64,000 nucleotides of DNA, from NCBI RefSeq assembly GCF_003013715.1, contig NC_072812.1, forward strand, positions 1,550,001 through 1,614,000. Direction: 5' to 3'. Origin of the DNA: Candidozyma auris (lineage: Eukaryota; Ascomycota; Pichiomycetes; Serinales; Metschnikowiaceae). Positions 48,004 through 58,900 of the stretch are shown here, piece by piece (the stretch's first letter is position 1; every line of letters starts with the position of its first letter). Under the pieces are notes generated by a model. The model searched no databases. It was not told the origin of the DNA and worked only from the letters and a program-made list of their open reading frames with translations. A program made the translations under genes and the position numbers.

Positions 48004-50379
48004 ATGGAAGATGTCGACCAAAATGGATCTCAAAATAGTTCGCAATCTGCTGAAGTCCAATTGATTCTGCAAACGGGTGACAAACCGATTTCTTTCACCA
48101 TTCTTCGACCCATAGCAAACCCCAGCATCCGCACGCTACTACATCACGATATACTACTTCGAAAGGTGTTCTTCAGCAAACAATTGAGCTCTGTCACTGC
48201 TGATACATCAACTGCATACTTTGTACAGGTCATAGATTCATTAAGCTCTACACGCTTTGGTATAATTAATAGAATTCTACCGTCTCCATATGCCTACGAG
48301 CTATTCGTCTTCTCATCCACTGAGACGGCCAACAGGCTCCAGTATACCGCTGAAACCTTCATTTCAAGCTTATCGAAGCAAGAATTTATAGAAAACTGGA
48401 CCACAAATCCACGACTATCGTCCGTTGGACCTCCGAATCTATCAGGATTCTCGATGAAGCCTCCTTCGTCGCATCTTTCCCCGGTCACGAGCCGTCACAT
48501 AGTTGTTACCGAATTATCTCCCCAAAGTGAGACCGACCCCGTCAATTTTCTTCAGTCACGCTACTATAGCATTCTTTACTCCTTGTCCACGCCACTTTCA
48601 TATTTCCCCAAAACCACCTTAACGCGTCTACGAAATATGTGTGGTAAAAACTCAAAAGAATTGGAAGAGAGTTTATTGTCAGTCTACTTGAGCCCCGAGG
48701 GCCTCAATCGAAGGCATAGACTGAGGTATGGTCTTGATTCAGAAAACAGGAACATGGAGCATTTGACTATTTGTAAATATGAGGCTGAAAACCGGGAGCA
48801 GCTTTTGAGAAGACACTTTTTGGGTGCGGCATCTGATGAGAATAGACAGAATGTAATCTTTGATCTAAAGCGCAGAGAAGCTCAGCTTCAAATATTGGTG
48901 ATCATGCAGATTCTTTTGAACTGGGGGGTCGACGAGACCAAGTTTTTAAGGAGAAGCTTGAAGAAGCAAGAGGAAGTTCAGAAGAAGACACACAAGCCTT
49001 CTCTCGTTCGCAAGAAGTCCAAAGCTATCAAAAAAATAGTGCCTACCTTCTTGGGTGTGGGAGTCCACGAGAATGATTCACAAGTTGGATTGCAAAATAA
49101 TTCAATTACCGAAACATCAATTTTCTACTCGCTAATATTTCTTGTCGACCAGATGAGTATATGGGACGTTGTCACTGGGAAACTCAAACAGAAGAAGGAT
49201 GACAGCATGTATGGATTTCTCGCGTACGTCTTTGTGCCATTCTTTAATGACAAGTTACCTCGGATTGTCAAATTTGTAATTGAAAAGGTGAAGGAGCTGC
49301 AACCTAATTTTAAGGTACCCAAGATTAGGTCCTCGAAAAACAATGGTGATGAGAGTCCATATGATTCCTCAACCATTAAAACATCCAAGAGCGAAGACTC
49401 GACACTCTCGGAGAAGGGAAAGCCATCAAGGTTCAAGAAAATCCTCTTGCCAAGAGACCATACCCCCATTCTTCGAAAAGCCAGGACATCAATCAGCGAA
49501 GATACTGAGAAACCTGCTTTTTCGTTAAAAAGAACCAAATCAAACTTGGGCTCTAAGAATTTGAAAAAGAGACAAGTCGATATGTCGATCCGTAATAAAG
49601 ACGATCTGGCGGAGAACGACAAATCCACCTCACTCATTTTCGCTGATGCACGAAGGAGCAAGGTTATGAACGGTTCTTTCTTGACAAGCAAAACGCTGTC
49701 AGACTCTTTTCAAAAGACTGTCAATGATGTCACTTTGATTCAAGCTACACCGTCAGCGAAGCGAATACGAGATGTTATCATGGCAACTCCTCAGAATGTT
49801 CCTTTAGAAAAAGCAGAGATCATTGTTCCCGACTCGACGAAAAGAACGTCTCTAGTTCAGCAAAAGCTATCTCAGTTAGCTCCGCCGCTTGACACAGAGA
49901 CTAAAGTGTTCAGTTCTCCAGTGTATGGCTCTTCGGACAAATCGTCACATTTGTTTCTGCATCCGTCTGAGCGGCAGGTAATCCAAAGCTCACCCTCGAT
50001 GATAACATCCTCACCAACAAAGCCTGATGAAGACTTGATTAAGCCTGACAACCTTAGGAATCCATTTATGAAGGCAACTTTACAGGGATCTCCAGGTCGC
50101 CCTGTGCAAGGCAGGAAGCGATCAAAACAAGATTACGGTACGGCAACTGTGGATACAATTCAAGATACCAAAACGCCTGTCTCGATAACTTTCGAAGGTC
50201 GTAGTGTTCCTATTTTACAGCCGAACCAGAGTGCACTAGATAATGACGGCGAAGCAACGGATGCTGACTCAGATCATATGGGCAGAAATGACTCAGATTC
50301 GGATTCGGATTTCGAAAAACTACTTGCAAGGGCGTCCAATCGCCCTATAAAAACGTACAGTCGAGGACGAAAGAGATGA
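48004..50379 (+). CDS. SLD3: Replication initiation protein Sld3
   Basis: Sld3 (vertebrate Treslin) binds Cdc45 and, once phosphorylated by CDK, recruits Dpb11 to fire origins. The central Sld3/Treslin domain spans ~140-430 and includes the conserved DLKRREAQLQILVIMQILL helix. The C-terminal ~350 residues are basic and disordered with many Ser-Pro/Thr-Pro sites. ATPSAKR and MATPQNVP near residues 580-600 occupy the place of the essential CDK sites T600/S622 of the S. cerevisiae protein. The end has an acidic DSDSDSDFEKLL stretch and a basic tail. The frame also extends to a TTG; ATG 48004 gives 791 residues. Only 134 bp separate it from the PSK stop. Confidence 0.9.
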   Translation: MEDVDQNGSQNSSQSAEVQLILQTGDKPISFTILRPIANPSIRTLLHHDILLRKVFFSKQLSSVTADTSTAYFVQVIDSLSSTRFGIINRILPSPYAYELFVFSSTETANRLQYTAETFISSLSKQEFIENWTTNPRLSSVGPPNLSGFSMKPPSSHLSPVTSRHIVVTELSPQSETDPVNFLQSRYYSILYSLSTPLSYFPKTTLTRLRNMCGKNSKELEESLLSVYLSPEGLNRRHRLRYGLDSENRNMEHLTICKYEAENREQLLRRHFLGAASDENRQNVIFDLKRREAQLQILVIMQILLNWGVDETKFLRRSLKKQEEVQKKTHKPSLVRKKSKAIKKIVPTFLGVGVHENDSQVGLQNNSITETSIFYSLIFLVDQMSIWDVVTGKLKQKKDDSMYGFLAYVFVPFFNDKLPRIVKFVIEKVKELQPNFKVPKIRSSKNNGDESPYDSSTIKTSKSEDSTLSEKGKPSRFKKILLPRDHTPILRKARTSISEDTEKPAFSLKRTKSNLGSKNLKKRQVDMSIRNKDDLAENDKSTSLIFADARRSKVMNGSFLTSKTLSDSFQKTVNDVTLIQATPSAKRIRDVIMATPQNVPLEKAEIIVPDSTKRTSLVQQKLSQLAPPLDTETKVFSSPVYGSSDKSSHLFLHPSERQVIQSSPSMITSSPTKPDEDLIKPDNLRNPFMKATLQGSPGRPVQGRKRSKQDYGTATVDTIQDTKTPVSITFEGRSVPILQPNQSALDNDGEATDADSDHMGRNDSDSDSDFEKLLARASNRPIKTYSRGRKR

Positions 50380-50402
50380 GATGTAGGTTACCAAAGCATT
50401 CA

Positions 50403-51908
50403 TTATATTTCAATATTCGCTTCACCAATAAAAATCCCCCGACAAATACTCTTTGCATCAGGTCTTTTAAGAAGATCGTTTGCCAATGGCTCTCCGATTC
50501 TTTCTTTTAATTTCTCCTTGACCGTGTCGCTTGGATCTTGAGAATCGACATCCATGGCACTCGCATCTTTCAGAGGTGTGTCCTCGATCTTCAACTTCTC
50601 CAACACCTCAATGACCTTTTCCTTGAGGATGTTAGTCTCAACAGTCCGTTTCTTGTCGTTCTCTATCACTTGTTTGTACCACATTTTTACATTTCCCACC
50701 AACACAAGTCTTATAACTTCCGTACCTAACTTCTCTATGCCAAGAAGAGCGCCGTAGTGCGTTCCCAAAGGTTTTGAAGAATCCAACAAAGCCCTCAAGA
50801 ATGTACGGGTTACACGAGGTTTGAGTGTGGAGTATGAGGAGCCAAAAGAGTCGATTATGTGCTGTAAAAGAAGGGACGCAAATTGTCTCACAGCAAATTG
50901 TCCCTTGATTATTTCAAGAACTGCATCGTCATCAGCGTTTTCAGGAACTGGCGGTCCGACCCTTTTGGCTAGCAAGAGGGTGAGAATGCAGGGCACGAGC
51001 GCATGGACGTAAGGGTCTAAGAACAAAGTTTTATTATCACACAAGGCGGAGATTACCTCTAGCAAAGTAATCAATAGCTCAATGTTTCTTAATTGATTTG
51101 TCACTTGTTCTGCAACGAATTGAATGAAGTATGGTACGAGTTGGTGCAAACCGGGATCAGTACGTAGAGAGTTCAACGCTGCATCCTTAAAAGTCTCCTT
51201 TTCTGGTTCTGTGGATATGAGTACCTCAACAATTTTGTTGAAGTAAAGCTGAAGCTCTTTGGAAAGCGTATGTTTAACGAGGGGTTTAACTTCCACATCC
51301 TTGTCACCCTTCTTTGTTTTCTGTCTGGTATTAGGATCCTTGGAGTCCTCAGAAGAGCCAGAATTCAGTCCCGATGACAGTAGCAAATCATTACCGTACA
51401 CCGATGATGTTGCGCCTCTCACAACAGAGGGCAAGCTTTTGATTTCTGAGGCCAATGGATTCTGTGGAATCATAGGCTGCACGCCCTCAATTGCCAACCA
51501 ATGAGCGGTGAAGGTGGTTTGTCTGGGAACTCTCGGAAGCTCTTGGTTTATCAATTTTTCAAACTCTATTTCGTTATCGTCGATATAATATAACGTTTGC
51601 CCACCTGCGCCAGAAAGAGCTTCTTTATACACCAACGGCTGAGACTGATCATAGCCAAAGAGAGGCTCTATGTTCAAGACTTTTAGGGCATGATTTATGT
51701 CACTCGTGGAAAGAAGCTTTCTCTTCGAATGACGCATGAACTTGATTGCAGTCTCAAGAATCTCATGGATTCTATACTCTACATCCATCGCCAAGTTCTT
51801 CGCGGCATCATCTGGAAGTGTGATACCCAATAGTTCAGCAGCATCCTTTACTGTATCATGTGGAGACCAAAGAGTATGGGAAAGGGGGATTTTGGCTGCT
51901 GAGTCCAT
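50403..51908 (-). CDS. TAF6: TFIID/SAGA subunit Taf6
   Basis: TAF6 is a histone-fold subunit of TFIID and SAGA that pairs with TAF9. The histone fold fills residues ~10-78 (LWSPHDTVKDAAELLGI, YRIHEILETAIKFMRHSKRK, TSDINHALKVLNIEPLFGY). The TAF6 HEAT repeat domain follows at ~205-440 (LQLYFNKIVEVLIS, LVPYFIQFVAEQV, HALVPCILTLLLAKR, LGTHYGALLGIEKLG). 501 residues, close to S. cerevisiae (516). It ends only 23 bp from the SLD3 stop, so the two 3' UTRs must overlap. Confidence 0.96.
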   Translation of the reverse strand: MDSAAKIPLSHTLWSPHDTVKDAAELLGITLPDDAAKNLAMDVEYRIHEILETAIKFMRHSKRKLLSTSDINHALKVLNIEPLFGYDQSQPLVYKEALSGAGGQTLYYIDDNEIEFEKLINQELPRVPRQTTFTAHWLAIEGVQPMIPQNPLASEIKSLPSVVRGATSSVYGNDLLLSSGLNSGSSEDSKDPNTRQKTKKGDKDVEVKPLVKHTLSKELQLYFNKIVEVLISTEPEKETFKDAALNSLRTDPGLHQLVPYFIQFVAEQVTNQLRNIELLITLLEVISALCDNKTLFLDPYVHALVPCILTLLLAKRVGPPVPENADDDAVLEIIKGQFAVRQFASLLLQHIIDSFGSSYSTLKPRVTRTFLRALLDSSKPLGTHYGALLGIEKLGTEVIRLVLVGNVKMWYKQVIENDKKRTVETNILKEKVIEVLEKLKIEDTPLKDASAMDVDSQDPSDTVKEKLKERIGEPLANDLLKRPDAKSICRGIFIGEANIEI

Positions 51909-52633
51909 ACTTGTTGTAATATTCGCTTAGCTAAAGTGTTGTTCTGAGGTGAGTCTATAGACGTAGACATGCAGGACGTTTTATGTTGGAAATACTGCAA
52001 AGTCAACGGTGCATGGAAGAAACAAGAGTGGCCAGTCCAAAAAGGGCAAACTTTCGTTGCCGGGGCAGGTTAGATATCTACGAGTTAATTTTACGCCTAG
52101 AAGAATGGATGCGAGTACTTTTTCTATAGTAAAGGATAAGAGTAGCTCATACATATGGTCGACAGAATTAGGAGCCAAGTAGGCCAAACATACCCAACAA
52201 CGGATGAAAGCCGTCTTTTTTAAGGTAAAAGAAGGAGTTTAGATCACCTAGAATATCTTCGTTTAGGTCTCTTCTAGCTATAGTGTAATGTCACTCTCGA
52301 CTAAATCATTTAACCTGTACATCTAGAATGTGGATCATAATGTGGATCATAATGTGGGTCTCAAGTATCTTGTTTGTAGCTATACAACGCCGTTACATAA
52401 CTGTTTTAATTTTCAAAGAAAACCCTCTTTCCCTTGCTTATTTATATGAACATCTTTCTTTTGAAACACGGCGTTGTAATGCTGAAACTTACCAACTTGT
52501 TTGAAACTGTAAGCATTGCTTGTTTGTAAAGATAGTTTACGGCCAGAGCACAAAAGCTGTAAACTATTCGCAGAAGTCTGATAGGACCTAGTTAATCAAA
52601 AGTTCATTGGCTGGATGGCTTAAGGCGTTTCAA
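51909..52633. other. Spacer upstream of TAF6
   Basis: This 725 bp stretch holds no supported gene: the TAF6 5' flank and the 3' flank of the small gene at 52634. It contains a short 12-bp tandem repeat at 52327-52360, listed separately. Confidence 0.4.
52327..52360. repeat. 12-bp tandem repeat, about 2.8 copies
   Basis: AATGTGGATCAT occurs twice head to tail (52327-52338, 52339-52350), followed by a partial, diverged third copy AATGTGGGTC (52351-52360). Confidence 0.85.
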
Positions 52634-52945
52634 CTAAGCTAAACCTTTGTCTCTCTTCGAGGTGAGTTGCATAGCTTTCAACTTCTGCTGACTCAATGTC
52701 AAATTTTCTTTATTTTGGTTGTACCGAAGTTCTGCAGCTCTGGCAGCTGCTTCTTTTCCACTTCGTCCCAGCTCCGAGCGACCTTCTTGTTCTGACGTCA
52801 GAGCACCGCCTAGCCTTTGCCCGTGTTTCGACAGTGTCGTTGTCATCCTAGAAGTCTCGTTCGCTTTACGCTGCCTCGTGGGTGGGGCATTTCCCTTTGA
52901 GGCATGGAGCTCATCTTCAGAGTGTTTGGAAAAGCATGAACCCAT
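52634..52945 (-). CDS. Small myristoylated protein with VCP/Cdc48-interacting-motif-like helix (SVIP-like)
   Basis: A 103-residue protein starting MGSCFSKHSE, a strong N-myristoylation signal (Gly2, Ser5/6) with Cys4 as a likely palmitoylation site, so membrane-bound. A QRLGGAL segment near residue 44 precedes a helix GKEAAARAAELRYNQNKENL (~63-82). The spacing K-x5-A-A-x2-R resembles the VCP-interacting motif R-x5-A-A-x2-R found in human SVIP, which is also a short N-myristoylated protein. As I recall, filamentous fungi carry a related small family with the same MGxC start, an RTLGG element and an AAxxR helix. The function in yeast is unknown; Cdc48 binding is inference. Confidence 0.75.
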   Translation of the reverse strand: MGSCFSKHSEDELHASKGNAPPTRQRKANETSRMTTTLSKHGQRLGGALTSEQEGRSELGRSGKEAAARAAELRYNQNKENLTLSQQKLKAMQLTSKRDKGLA

Positions 52946-53078
52946 GAGGAGTAGTTGATCCTAAAAATGAAAATGCGCGCGGAATAATGCAACCACCTTT
53001 ATTAGGCCCCGAACCTTGAACTATCGTTATATGTCTATGTACTTGGATATCAGCTATGTAACTAGATGGATTAGTATA

Positions 53079-54965
53079 TCAAACCTGAGAACTCTTGAAG
53101 CCCAGATTTTCGAAAATAGGTTTTGTTACTTTTTTGTAGTCAACGTTCTTCTTTAAGGAGTGAAACTCGGGCACCCGAATGTCAATGTCACAATCCGTCT
53201 GGATGTCATCGCTGAAAGACAAGGCAGCAACCTTTCCAGCAACATGTGTGCGAGGCAACCACCATCTTGAGAACCGAAGACATGCTCTGGCGTCCTGGTG
53301 GAAGTTTTTGTATGCATTCAAAATTTCCAAATAGATTGACGTACGTTTCTCTGAAAATGGACTCATTATTGTACAGTCACGCAACGCAGCCCAGTCAGCG
53401 ATCGGGATATAAGTGTACCCCTCCATGTCCAAAAATTGGACGTTCTTGTCCCATTGAGCCAATATCTCCTCGTTGCTGTAATCTTCAACTTCACCCATCT
53501 TCTTCAAGCAAACTCTATAGGAAACCGGAGTGCGTTCTATTGGATACTTGTCAAAATTTTCAAGAAGTTCTTGGAGAACAAGCTTCTTCTCCCAGTTGTA
53601 ATTTGTGATAATTGAGTTGAGGAGGATTTCATCGACATCTTTGATTTGATCGTAAGATTTTATGAGGCCCTTGAGTAAATCATATCCCTCTTCTGTATAT
53701 TTGGGGTAGACCGAAAAGAAGATCTTGAAAAAGGAATTGTTCAAAATGGAGTACCTGGAGTGATAGGAAAACCTTTCGTTTCCTCGGTTGTAAAAATCGA
53801 TGGCCTGCTTCCAAAGAGTGGCGATGTTTGTAAATGGCTCCTTTGCTTCATAGCAATTGTTGAACAAGCTCACAACATAAGGTGCTTTGAGGACAACCCT
53901 ATATGGCAATTCGGAATCCACAACTTTGTCATAAAAGTGTCTTGCAATCTTGATATCCTGACAGTGACCAATAAAGTTCAAGTGCAAATCGCCTAGGTGA
54001 TGAAGAATAAGCGAAGCATTTTTTGGTTTCTTCTCGTATTGCTTCATTAGCTCCTCCATGATGTCCAAGCCACGAGAGTTGTCACCTGCTCGAATGGCAA
54101 TTTTTCCCATTGACGTTTCAAGCGAAAGATCAACCTTCTTGCCCTTCGTGTTGTAGTCATAAATCTTACAGATCTCTTCATAGGAGAACCTCTTTATCTT
54201 GTATGCAACAGGTAACACCGCTGTCAAGACATCTTGTGTTAAATAAGTGCTGCTTCCTTCGTTACTGTTCACACCAGCTTCCCAAAGTTCCACCAACTCC
54301 GCGAAGCTTTCTGATTGGATCATTGCCAGGAAAAGATGAGTAAGTGTACGAGGCTTTATCTTCGAGTGAATCTTGTTCCTGAGTATACCATCAGCCATGT
54401 CCAAAATAGCAGACTTCAAAATGATATCATTATTCAACGACTGATTCTTGTAATGGTCACTGTCACGGTTTTGTTTGTATGAAAGACGGTTGTTTCTATT
54501 AAATAGAATGAACTCATCGAGGAAAGCAGCGTACGAGAAAATGACGCTCTTGTTAAGATGCTCTTTCACTTCATCATCTGCAAAGAGCTTTTGCAACTCA
54601 CTGAGAGCATTAGAATACCGGCCGTATTTACCAGCCTCGCCTTTCTCCGTAGCTTGAGCAAGAATCGTGCTGAACTTCTTGACTTTCGAAAGAATTTCAG
54701 GATTGATGGGAGCTTTCGTTTCTGGCTTGCTCAAAACGGACTCGATCTTCACCGAGTTGCCGAGCTTTTCTGACTTATCGGAAACGGAAATTCCTTTCGT
54801 GCTATTATTTCTGGAAATCTGAATAGCAAAGTAGTTCTGGAAGTCGAAGCTTGGTTCGAGGTTCACATTAGAAGCCAATTTCAAGCTCGAGGAGTTGCCT
54901 CTCACTTTTCGAAGTAAGACGGGTCTTAAACCCGCTTGGGTATTGGTGGCAATAAGCCTGAACAT
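53079..54965 (-). CDS. RMD9: Mitochondrial mRNA-binding protein Rmd9-like
   Basis: Rmd9 is a mitochondrial inner-membrane-associated PPR-like protein that binds the dodecamer at 3' ends of mitochondrial mRNAs in S. cerevisiae and stabilises them. Here 628 residues from ATG 54965 (two codons after a TTG), close to the 646 of Rmd9. The N-terminus has many Arg/Ser and few acids (MFRLIATNTQAGLRPVLLRK), as in a matrix presequence. Residues ~110-560 are an array of helix pairs resembling PPR/TPR units (AILDMADGILRNKIHSKIKP, SFAELVELWEAGVN, MGKIAIRAGDNSRGLDIMEE). Assignment is by overall resemblance and length, so another mitochondrial PPR-like protein is possible. Confidence 0.75.
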   Translation of the reverse strand: MFRLIATNTQAGLRPVLLRKVRGNSSSLKLASNVNLEPSFDFQNYFAIQISRNNSTKGISVSDKSEKLGNSVKIESVLSKPETKAPINPEILSKVKKFSTILAQATEKGEAGKYGRYSNALSELQKLFADDEVKEHLNKSVIFSYAAFLDEFILFNRNNRLSYKQNRDSDHYKNQSLNNDIILKSAILDMADGILRNKIHSKIKPRTLTHLFLAMIQSESFAELVELWEAGVNSNEGSSTYLTQDVLTAVLPVAYKIKRFSYEEICKIYDYNTKGKKVDLSLETSMGKIAIRAGDNSRGLDIMEELMKQYEKKPKNASLILHHLGDLHLNFIGHCQDIKIARHFYDKVVDSELPYRVVLKAPYVVSLFNNCYEAKEPFTNIATLWKQAIDFYNRGNERFSYHSRYSILNNSFFKIFFSVYPKYTEEGYDLLKGLIKSYDQIKDVDEILLNSIITNYNWEKKLVLQELLENFDKYPIERTPVSYRVCLKKMGEVEDYSNEEILAQWDKNVQFLDMEGYTYIPIADWAALRDCTIMSPFSEKRTSIYLEILNAYKNFHQDARACLRFSRWWLPRTHVAGKVAALSFSDDIQTDCDIDIRVPEFHSLKKNVDYKKVTKPIFENLGFKSSQV

Positions 54966-55929
54966 GGTCAAGTATATTAAGTTAAAGCGCCTTGCTTGAT
55001 GGGGAGTGATCTCAAGCGATGAATAGGATATGCGGGATCAGTAGGTGACTTTTACTTTTTCTGGTGCGCACCACACGATGATATGGGAGAAGGTGGTGGC
55101 GGTGAGACATTTATATGAAGACAGACCACTAACAAAGTATACTCCGATGAAAGGGAAAAGAGAAATAACTACATAATCGCTATCGTTTGCACACAAGGTA
55201 CGTCGAATGATAAGCAGAGGCGAAGTCTGAATCATGCAACTTGCAATGCAATTACCGTCTCATCCTCTTCCGTTCTTTTTGTTGGGCTCATCCAGCCCAC
55301 TTCTCATGCGCTTAGACGTAAAAATTACACCCAAACAATAGTAGATGCATCAGATAAGACCATAATTGAGATTGTCGTTTAGACATGCTCCGCGTAGACT
55401 TCGTTTAATCCTTTCTCGGCGATAGAGATCCTCTTTGACCATTTGCATCCATAACACCACTCATCTGGTGATGAAAAAGGGAATAAACCTTAATCACAGC
55501 ACGTAATATTTGGATTTAAAAAGCCGAACAATAAATTATCCTTCGTTTCGAGCAATTCAATTCTTTTTTTTTTTTCTTTTTTTTTTTTTCTCTTTTTTCA
55601 GCTCATGAATTCTGTTTCCTCGTTACTTCAGAGCCTTCAGATCCTGGTGAGGGTGCGCCCTAGCTCAAGACTCAGTGCTCTACTTGTCGCATACCAGATG
55701 GGGAGGACACTTTCACAGGCAGTGTTTCAAAAAAAAACTCTCAAATCCACATTATTCAAGCTAATCAGAATATTCTTAGCCTATTTAGTCTCCATACTTA
55801 GCCAAAAGTACCTTTTCGATTTTTAGTTACCCAGATCGCCCGAATCTGTCAATCTTTCATTCATCGCGCACATTGCTTATCTACATTCCTCTTTGCTGAT
55901 CCCAAGAGTCCACTGTGCTGACCCACTGG
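54966..55929. promoter_or_regulatory. RMD9-VHC1 divergent intergenic region
   Basis: The region is 964 bp. A 39-nt all-pyrimidine tract (55561-55599) ends in TTTTTTCAG, resembling a 3' splice site, but no branch point was found. A 73-codon ATG-started ORF follows at 55605-55826 (listed separately). Otherwise nothing. Confidence 0.4.
55605..55826 (+). CDS. 73-codon ORF upstream of VHC1 (uORF or microprotein candidate)
   Basis: It starts at ATG directly after the pyrimidine tract and ends 104 bp before the VHC1 ATG. It is basic, with a hydrophobic C-terminal segment (LIRIFLAYLVSILSQKYLF) that could cross a membrane. No relatives recognised. It may lie in the VHC1 leader and lower its translation, or be chance. 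Confidence 0.2.
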   Translation: MNSVSSLLQSLQILVRVRPSSRLSALLVAYQMGRTLSQAVFQKKTLKSTLFKLIRIFLAYLVSILSQKYLFDF

Positions 55930-58900
55930 ATGTCTGAGTCAACTCCTCTTCTACCGGCTCACAATGCAAGCTCACTACATAGACCCGAAGCTGCTCCGCT
56001 AGAGGCTCCACCGAAAAGTCAAAAGAATGGCACCCAAGCCAAGCTAGGCACCTTTGAGGGAGTGTTCCTTCCCACCACCCTCAATGTGCTTTCAATCTTG
56101 ATGTTCTTGAGGTTTGGCTTCATCATTGGTCAGATGGGTATCCTTGGATCGCTCCTACTTTTGGTGATGTCGTATGTAATTGACATTTTGACCGTTTTGT
56201 CTGTCAGTGCTATCTCAACCAACGGTACTGTAAGAGGAGGTGGTGCCTACTACATGATCTCACGATCATTAGGGCCTGAGTTTGGTGGCGCTATAGGAGT
56301 AATCTTTTTCATTGGACAAATATTAAACGCTTCATTGAATGTGGTTGGTTTCATCGAACCGCTTTTGGTGAACTTCGGTAAGGCTGAAGGCGATGTTTTA
56401 CCCATTTTGCCTGTTTCTTATATGTGGCAGCTCTTGTACTCCACCGTTGTTCTCTTGATTTGCACTAGTATTGCCCTTGTTGGTGCCACTTTGGTATCGA
56501 GAACTGCGTTCTGGTTATTCATCCTACTTACAAGCAGTACTCTTCTGATACCTTTGTCCGCTCTCATAGTGAAACCAGGTTGTCCGTTGTCCCCTCCCAA
56601 TGACAACTTATGGTACTCGGGATTATCATGGCAAACGCTTCAGGATAATTTGTGGCCCCACTTCACGAGTGGAGCTGCTGGTTCCTTACTCCCTCCTGGC
56701 GTGCCTGAAACGTTTAAAAACCTCTTTGGCATTTTTTTCCCTGCAACAGCAGGTATTTTTGCTGGTGCATCCATGTCGGGTGAACTCAAGAATCCATCTC
56801 GTTCCATTCCAAGAGGCACGTTGTGTGCCTTGGCATTGAGTTTCGTCTTGTACTTCTTGGTGATTGTTTCCCTCGGCGCATCAGTCCCTCGTGAATTGTT
56901 CTACAAAGACATCAAGATCATACAAACAGTGAGTATTAATGGCCTCATAATTATAATCGGAGAAGTCTCAACATCCATCTTTTCAGTTATAATGGGTGTT
57001 GTGGGGGCGGCTACTGTGCTTAATGCCATTGCAGCAGACAAGATCGTTCCTGGATTGTCATGTTTTTCAACTTACAGGAAACCTCCTAAGGAAAAGCGCA
57101 GAGCTCAGATGAATGCCATTCTCTTCACATGGTTGATTGCTCAAGCGTTCCTCTTTGCTGATATCAACCAAATCGCAACATTCATCACTATGGCATTCTT
57201 GATGACATTTTTGGTCACCAACCTTGCATGCTTCTTATTAAGAGTTGGCTCTGCTCCCAACTTCAGGCCTTCATTCAAGTACTTCAATTCAAAAACGGCA
57301 TTTACCGGTGGGTTGGTCTCCGTCATGGCAATGTACTTAGTGGATGGCGTATCTGCCACTTCAGTCATTGTTTTTCTAATCTTCCTCATAATGGTGATTC
57401 ACTACAGCACTCCTCCCCTGAATTTTGGTGATATATCGCAATTACTTATCTATCATCAAGTGAGAAAGTATTTACTTCGATTGAAGCTCAATATGAGTGT
57501 GAAATATTGGAGGCCGCAAATACTACTTTTATGTGATAACCCAAGAACGTGCTGGAACTTAATCGCATTTTGTAACCACCTAAAGAAAGGCGGATTGTAT
57601 ATCCTAGGGCACGTTGTTTTGATGAGTGATGACTCTACCCCGAACGGAGAGGTAAGTTCAGAATTTAATGTTGCATCATATAAGGAAATTCAAAAGCAAA
57701 AGAATGCATGGACCAAGCTTAGAGACATGGCTAAGATCAAAGCCTTTGTGCAAATTGCGATCGGCCCATCTCTTCCGTGGGGCGTCAGAAATGTCTATCT
57801 TGGATCGGGTCTTGGTGGCATGCGCCCAAATATCACGGTTCTAGGTTTCTACGACTCGAAGAAGCATGGAGTTGAGCTACCTTTGAAACAGGTAGAAAAG
57901 TCTTTTTCAACTCTCCATTTACCAACTGACGAGTGCAGGAAGGAGAGACAAGTTTCTGTGAATCAATGGGTGCAGATAGTTGAAGACTTAATGATCATGC
58001 AAGCCACTGTGGCTGTTGCTGCCAACTTTCTTGAAATGGAAGTTCCCACTCTCCAAGGCCACTCTTGGTTACGAAAGTTGTCAAAAAATGGCAAGCAAAG
58101 TACTAGCTATATTGATCTATATCCGATACAGATGTCTTCTGTCTGTTTGATGGAGGACGGAAAATCAGTGATGTCAACCAACTTTGACACATATACTTTG
58201 ATCCTTCAGCTAGGTTCAATTCTCTCCACCGTTGATGAATGGGAAAAGAATGGCTACAAGCTTAGAATTATTGTTTTTGTGGAAAATGCTAGCGAAGTAG
58301 AAGATGAATCAAAGCGACTTAAGGATCTCTTAGCTTCATTACGTATAGATGCTAAGACTATCGTGAAGTGCTTTGAAGACGGATCTTTGACTACCTATAA
58401 CATTCTTGTCAAGGGTTATAGAGTGAATCAATCTAACCAAACTGAGTTCAATCACATTTCTGACGTGTTACATAGTGACCAGTGGTGGACTAATCTATGT
58501 GATGCGAGGGAGTCTCTTCGCCAAATCGAGAGACAGAAGCTTCAAAGAAAGATGAATGGCAGGAAATTGAAGTCTATCAATATTGGCGAGGAAAAGAAAT
58601 ATGACCCTGTTCTGTTTGATTTTTCAAAGAGCGGTAACTCACCTATAACCGGACCCAGTCTCAAGAACAACAGAAGGTACACTTTGTCGAATTTACATGA
58701 CCAGGGGTTATCTCTTTCACTCAACATGATATCTCAAGGCGGTAACTTCTTTGACTACGATCCAGAAGACAGTAGCGACAGCGAAACAGAGGGGAGCGGT
58801 CATAGCTCACTGACTCAGAGTACTAGCAGGCAACGTACCCCAGACGTTCAATCGACCGAGCCAAACTTAGAAGAGCAATCCCCTAATTTGTTGGCGAACA

